Positions 5,318-9,040 of a DNA stretch of 9,040 nucleotides are shown piece after piece. Under the pieces are notes generated by a model. That model saw only the letters and a program-made list of their open reading frames with translations. It was not told where the DNA came from and ran no database searches. How positions within the stretch are numbered: the stretch's first letter is position 1; each line of letters opens with the position of its first letter. The stretch covers positions 1 through 9,040 of the forward strand of contig CADBPK010000178.1 of assembly GCA_902796465.1 (NCBI GenBank), read 5' to 3'. The position numbers and the translations under genes are program-made. Source of the DNA: an uncultured Erysipelotrichaceae bacterium. Its GTDB lineage: Bacteria > Bacillota_I > Bacilli_A > Erysipelotrichales > Erysipelotrichaceae.

Positions 5318-7843
5318 ATGGCAGAGAAATATTCACCGATGATGCAGCATTATCTGAGCATTAAAGAACAATACCCCGATGTTCTTCTTTTTTATCGTGT
5401 CGGGGATTTTTATGAGATGTTCATGCAGGATGCAGAACTGGCCAGCCGGGAGCTTGACCTGGTCCTGACGGGAAAGAGCGCGGGGCTGAAAGACCGGGTG
5501 CCGATGTGCGGCGTACCGCACCACGCTGCCTCCGGGTATATCCAGAGACTGGTCCAGAGAGGCTACAAGGTAGCCATCGTGGAACAGGTCCAGGATCCGA
5601 AGGAAGCCAAAGGCCTGGTGGAAAGGGATGTCATCCGCATCGTAACGCCGGGTACGGTCATGGACGAGATCTCGGATGAGAAGAGCAGTGTCTATATCGC
5701 CTCCATTACGGATTACGGGTATGGATATGCCCTGGCTGCCGCGGAAATGAGCACCGGTGAAAACTATATCGAAGACCTGCCGCACAGGGACCAGCTGCTG
5801 GTACAGACGATCCTCAAGGACAATATCCGGGAAGTCGTTGTAAAGAAGGGCTTCCGGGAAAAGATCGTGCGCATGCTGAGGGAGTTCCAGGTCGTGATCT
5901 CCTACTGCGATGAGGAGCGGATCAAGGAAGAGTATCTGCCTCTTATTTCCGGTGTGGAAAAAGATACATGGCTTTCTGCTTACGGACGTATGCTGAACTA
6001 TCTGGAAGCGACGCAGAAGCATGTGCTTTCACATCTGCAGGCAGTCCGTATAGAAACAGAAGAAGATTATATGTATATGGATTACTCCACGATGGAGAAT
6101 CTGGAACTGATCACACCGCTTCACAGCAATACCAAGACAGATACATTGTGGACATTCCTGGACCAGTGCCGGAGTGCCATGGGTTCCAGGGAGCTGAAGA
6201 AGTGGATCGAAAAGCCGCTGCTGAAACAGGAGGCGATCCTGCGGCGGTATGCCCGTACGGAATGGCTGATGAAGCATTTCATGGTCAGGGAAAAACTGCG
6301 CCGTTCCCTGGGGAATATCTATGACCTGCAGAGGCTGATCGCGCGCTGTGCCATGAATACGGCCAACCCGCATGACTGTGTGCGTCTGGCCAAGACCCTG
6401 AAGGAAGTGCCGGGCATCCTGGATCTGATCCATGCGGAACCGTTTGCGGAATATGCGGATACCGATCCTTTGACCGGTCTGTTTGAGGTACTGGACAAGG
6501 CGGTGAAGGAAGACGCCCCGGTGCAGATCGCGGACGGCGGCGTCTTTAAGGACGGCTATCACGCCGGGCTGGATGAGGCAAGAAAGATCCAGCGTTCCGG
6601 CCGGACGTTTATCGCGGAAATGGAAGCCCGGGAAAGGGAAAAGACCGGCATCAAAACACTGAAGATCGGATACAACAAGGTATTCGGATACTATATTGAG
6701 ATCTCCAAGGCGGCGGCCCGGGAGATCAAAGACGAATGGGGCTATGTGCGCCGGCAGACACTGACCAACAATGAGCGTTTTATCTCGGCAGAGCTGAAGG
6801 AAAAGGAAGACGCGATCCTGCATGCGGAAGAGAACGCTGTCAGGATTGAAAAGCAGCTGTTCGCCGAACTGCTGGATGAGATCCGCACATGCCTGCCGAA
6901 ACTGCAGAAGCTGAGCCGCATCCTGGCCGAGATCGACTGCTATGCGGCGCTGGCGGAAGTATCTGCGAAGAACGGCTATGTGCGTCCGGAGTTTACGGAA
7001 GACGAACTGGAGATCAAGGCCGGGAAACATCCGATCCTGGATGTCATGATGAAAGATCCAAAATATGTTGCCAATGACATATATATGAATAAGGATAAGC
7101 AGATCCTCCTGATCACCGGTCCGAACATGGGCGGCAAGTCCACCTATATGCGCCAGGCCGCGCTGATCGTGATCATGGCGCAGATCGGCTGTTTCGTGCC
7201 GGCGCGGAAATGCCGCATGCCGGTATTTGACAAGATCTTTACCCGGATCGGCGCCAGTGATGACATCCTGTCCGGACAGTCCACATTCATGGTGGAAATG
7301 AATGAAGCCAACCGTGCCCTGCAGGAGGCGACTTCCCGCTCCCTGATCCTGTTTGACGAGATCGGCAGGGGCACATCGACCTATGACGGCATGGCGCTGG
7401 CACAGGCCATGGTGGAATACATCGCTGCCTGCATCCATGCCAAGACCATGTTCTCCACACATTATCATGAACTGACGACGATCTCGGACAGCGTGCCGGT
7501 GATCCGCAATGTGCATGTGGTGGTAAAGGAAGACAACGAGAAGGTCATATTCCTGTACAAGGTCAAGGATGGTCCGGCCGGGCATTCCTACGGCATCAAT
7601 GTCGCAAGGCTTGCCGGTCTGCCGGATTCCGTGCTGGAGAGGGCGAAGGACCTGCAGAAGGAACTCGAAAGCAAGAAGCGTGTCGTCCAGCAGAGCTACC
7701 AGCTTGTGGAAATGAAAAAGGAAGACAAACAGGCACAGGCTGTGCGGGAAAAACTGATGTCCGTGGACGCGGATGACCTTTCCCCGCGGGAAGCCTGGGG
7801 CATGCTGAGCGATCTGATTGCGGAAATCAAAAAAGATGCATAG
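5318..7843 (+). CDS. mutS: DNA mismatch repair protein MutS
   Basis: 841 residues, the usual length for MutS, which recognises mismatches and small loops in newly copied DNA and recruits MutL. Domain I carries the mismatch-reading wedge GDFYEMF with Phe31 and Glu33 (equivalent to Phe36/Glu38 of E. coli). Connector, lever and clamp domains fill about residues 125-560. The ABC-type ATPase has Walker A GPNMGGKST (601-609), signature region ASDDILSGQSTFMVEM, Walker B LILFDEIGRGTST (Asp680-Glu681) and the STHYHELT switch (His715). The start is firm: an in-frame TGA lies at 5282-5284 and ATG 5318 is the first start codon after it, giving the usual N-terminus MAEKYSPMMQHY. No ribosome site precedes it, and the promoter's -10 box is 10 nt upstream, so the mRNA looks leaderless. 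uvrA follows 37 bp after the TAG; mutL, a frequent partner in Firmicutes, is not in this window. Confidence 0.98.
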   Translation: MAEKYSPMMQHYLSIKEQYPDVLLFYRVGDFYEMFMQDAELASRELDLVLTGKSAGLKDRVPMCGVPHHAASGYIQRLVQRGYKVAIVEQVQDPKEAKGLVERDVIRIVTPGTVMDEISDEKSSVYIASITDYGYGYALAAAEMSTGENYIEDLPHRDQLLVQTILKDNIREVVVKKGFREKIVRMLREFQVVISYCDEERIKEEYLPLISGVEKDTWLSAYGRMLNYLEATQKHVLSHLQAVRIETEEDYMYMDYSTMENLELITPLHSNTKTDTLWTFLDQCRSAMGSRELKKWIEKPLLKQEAILRRYARTEWLMKHFMVREKLRRSLGNIYDLQRLIARCAMNTANPHDCVRLAKTLKEVPGILDLIHAEPFAEYADTDPLTGLFEVLDKAVKEDAPVQIADGGVFKDGYHAGLDEARKIQRSGRTFIAEMEAREREKTGIKTLKIGYNKVFGYYIEISKAAAREIKDEWGYVRRQTLTNNERFISAELKEKEDAILHAEENAVRIEKQLFAELLDEIRTCLPKLQKLSRILAEIDCYAALAEVSAKNGYVRPEFTEDELEIKAGKHPILDVMMKDPKYVANDIYMNKDKQILLITGPNMGGKSTYMRQAALIVIMAQIGCFVPARKCRMPVFDKIFTRIGASDDILSGQSTFMVEMNEANRALQEATSRSLILFDEIGRGTSTYDGMALAQAMVEYIAACIHAKTMFSTHYHELTTISDSVPVIRNVHVVVKEDNEKVIFLYKVKDGPAGHSYGINVARLAGLPDSVLERAKDLQKELESKKRVVQQSYQLVEMKKEDKQAQAVREKLMSVDADDLSPREAWGMLSDLIAEIKKDA

Positions 7844-7850
7844 AATAATC

Positions 7851-7867
7851 TCTGCTTTGGAAGCAGA
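7851..7867 (+). promoter_or_regulatory. Small hairpin touching the uvrA ribosome site
   Basis: TCTGCTT (7851-7857) and AAGCAGA (7861-7867) form a perfect 7-bp stem with a 3-nt loop in the 37-bp mutS-uvrA gap. The right arm shares 7865-7867 with the uvrA ribosome site AGAAGGA (7865-7871). There is no U-tract, so it is not a terminator; it could lower translation of uvrA or protect the mRNA end. The structure is seen; the role is inference. Confidence 0.45.
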
Positions 7868-7880
7868 AGGATAAATTAAT

Positions 7881-9040
7881 ATGGAACAGAACAAGATCAT
7901 TATTCGCGGTGCAAAAGAGAATAATCTGAAAAATATATCCCTGGATATCCCGAGAAACAAGCTGGTGGTCATGACAGGTCTATCCGGAAGCGGAAAGACC
8001 AGTCTGGCGTTTGATACGATCTACGCCGAAGGACAGCGCCGGTATGTGGAGTCTTTAAGCGCGTATGCGAGACAATTTCTCGGCGGGGTGGAAAAACCGA
8101 ATGTGGAGCTGATCGAAGGTTTGTCTCCCTCGATCTCTATTGACCAGAAGACGACTTCCAACAACCCCCGGTCTACTGTCGGAACAGTAACGGAGATCTA
8201 TGACTACCTGCGTCTCCTGTATGCGCGTACGGGTATTCCGTACTGTCCGAATCACGATATCCCGATCACCGGACAGACGATCGGGGAAATGGTGCAGCAA
8301 CTGATGGCATATCCGGAGAAAACGAGGATGACCGTCATGGCGCCGATCGTTCGCAATAAGAAAGGCATGTACAAGGATACCTTCTCCAAACTGATGAAGG
8401 ACGGCTATATCCGTGTCCGGGTGGATGGGGAGACCCGCATGCTGGAGGAAGAGATCGAGCTGGATAAGAACAAGAAACATGATATCGATGTCATCGTGGA
8501 CCGTATCGTGAAAAACGATACTTCCCGTTCCCGTCTGCATGATTCCCTGGAAACGGCGCTGAACCTGGCTGACGGAAACGCCCTGGTGGATGCCGGCGGG
8601 GAGGAGATCCTCTTTTCCAGCAATTACGCATGCCGGATCTGCGGCTTTTCCGTACCGCATCTGGAACCGCGTCTGTTCTCGTTCAACGCGCCGCTGGGTG
8701 CGTGCGATGCCTGCCATGGCCTTGGCATCAAGGAAGAAGTGGATGTGGACAACCTGATCCCGGACAAGAGCAAATCCATCCGGGAAGGGGCGATCCGCTA
8801 TTATAAGAACATCGTGGATACGGAGAATATCGAATGGCAGACATTTGCCATCCTGTGCCGTACATACAAGATCGACCTGGACAAGCCCATCAAGGATCTG
8901 ACGAAGAAGCAGATGGATGTGATCCTGCACGGGTCGGACAGACCGATCCGCTATGCGATCAATTCCAGTTCGGGAAATCACTATTCCCGCAATGACTACA
9001 TCGAAGGCGTCAAGGACCTGATCGAAAGAAGATATGTGGA
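7881..9040 (+). CDS. uvrA: UvrABC system protein A (excinuclease subunit), 3' end cut by window
   Basis: The frame is open from ATG 7881 to the window edge, giving the first 386 codons of a protein usually about 940 residues long. UvrA dimers find bulky DNA lesions and load UvrB in nucleotide excision repair. The N-terminus MEQNKIIIRGAKENNLKNIS is characteristic. Walker A is GLSGSGKT (33-40), followed by SLAFDTIYAEGQRRYVES and SLSAYARQFLG. The UvrB-binding region follows, then a zinc module with CRIC at residues 251-254 and CDAC at 275-278, as in other UvrA proteins. IPYCPNHDIPI is the Firmicute-like form of the loop near residue 123. The ribosome site AGAAGGA (7865-7871) lies 9 nt before the start. 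No promoter is seen in the short gap behind mutS, so co-transcription from the mutS promoter is likely. LexA-type control is common for uvrA, but I see no clear SOS box here. Confidence 0.97.
   Translation, partial: MEQNKIIIRGAKENNLKNISLDIPRNKLVVMTGLSGSGKTSLAFDTIYAEGQRRYVESLSAYARQFLGGVEKPNVELIEGLSPSISIDQKTTSNNPRSTVGTVTEIYDYLRLLYARTGIPYCPNHDIPITGQTIGEMVQQLMAYPEKTRMTVMAPIVRNKKGMYKDTFSKLMKDGYIRVRVDGETRMLEEEIELDKNKKHDIDVIVDRIVKNDTSRSRLHDSLETALNLADGNALVDAGGEEILFSSNYACRICGFSVPHLEPRLFSFNAPLGACDACHGLGIKEEVDVDNLIPDKSKSIREGAIRYYKNIVDTENIEWQTFAILCRTYKIDLDKPIKDLTKKQMDVILHGSDRPIRYAINSSSGNHYSRNDYIEGVKDLIERRYV

Noticed and set aside
5333..6022. Antisense frame of 229 codons opposite the mutS 5' region
   Set aside because: Shadow of mutS; covers the conserved mismatch-binding domain and has no recognisable product.
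6029..7972. Very long antisense frame (647 codons) opposite mutS and the start of uvrA
   Set aside because: The + strand product is unmistakable MutS. The antisense frame is a by-product of codon bias, has no family motifs, and crosses two genes.
8055..8981. Antisense frame of 308 codons opposite uvrA
   Set aside because: It lies wholly within the uvrA coding region, whose Walker A and zinc motifs are clear; no motifs on the other strand.
1..9040. CRISPR array, insertion sequence, phage genes, tRNA or rRNA
   Set aside because: No regularly spaced repeats, no transposase or integrase motifs, no terminal inverted repeats with target duplications, and no cloverleaf or rRNA sequence were found on either strand.

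Overview
The window reads as chromosome of an anaerobic, probably gut-associated member of the Bacillota (Clostridia or Erysipelotrichia type). The evidence is the company of genes: a ProX-type prolyl-tRNA editing protein, a domain-swapped family 3 glycoside hydrolase of the kind known from Lachnospiraceae and Ruminococcaceae, and MutS and UvrA proteins of Firmicute character, with strong AGGAGG-type ribosome sites and U-tract terminators. This placement is inference; there is no rRNA or tRNA here. Every gene I support lies on the + strand.

Layout. (1) 1-510: nearly complete aminoacyl-tRNA deacylase (YbaK/ProX family), closed by a strong GAAA-tetraloop terminator. (2) About 605-2440: an AT-richer insert carrying a two-gene, toxin-antitoxin-like unit. 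The first gene (830-1870) is an XRE-type repressor fused to an ImmA/IrrE zinc peptidase. Its promoter is framed by a perfect 8-bp inverted repeat, which looks like an autoregulatory operator. The second (1874-2392) is a PIN-fold nuclease-like gene, 3 bp downstream, interrupted at codon 11 by TGA where the surrounding motif predicts tryptophan. A terminator follows at once. (3) 2599-5024: a GH3 beta-glycosidase with its two halves in circularly permuted order, split by a net -1 frame change near 3830-3890. The out-of-frame stop of the first half overlaps an ATG of the second as ATGA. (4) 5025-5317: a spacer with several hairpins, a perfect 11-bp bidirectional terminator, and an extended -10 promoter so close to mutS that its mRNA should be leaderless. 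(5) 5318-9040: mutS (841 aa, intact) followed 37 bp later by uvrA (first 386 codons, cut by the window edge), a DNA-repair pair that is probably co-transcribed.

The most interesting part is the repressor-peptidase/PIN unit. The regulator and operator look intact, while the presumed toxin has lost its N-terminal Asp-containing segment to a stop codon, unless UGA is read through. The five inferred native stops in the window are TAA, TAG, TAG, TAA and TAG. No recognised gene ends naturally in TGA, so a recoding explanation is worth one simple check, although a plain nonsense mutation is the leading explanation.
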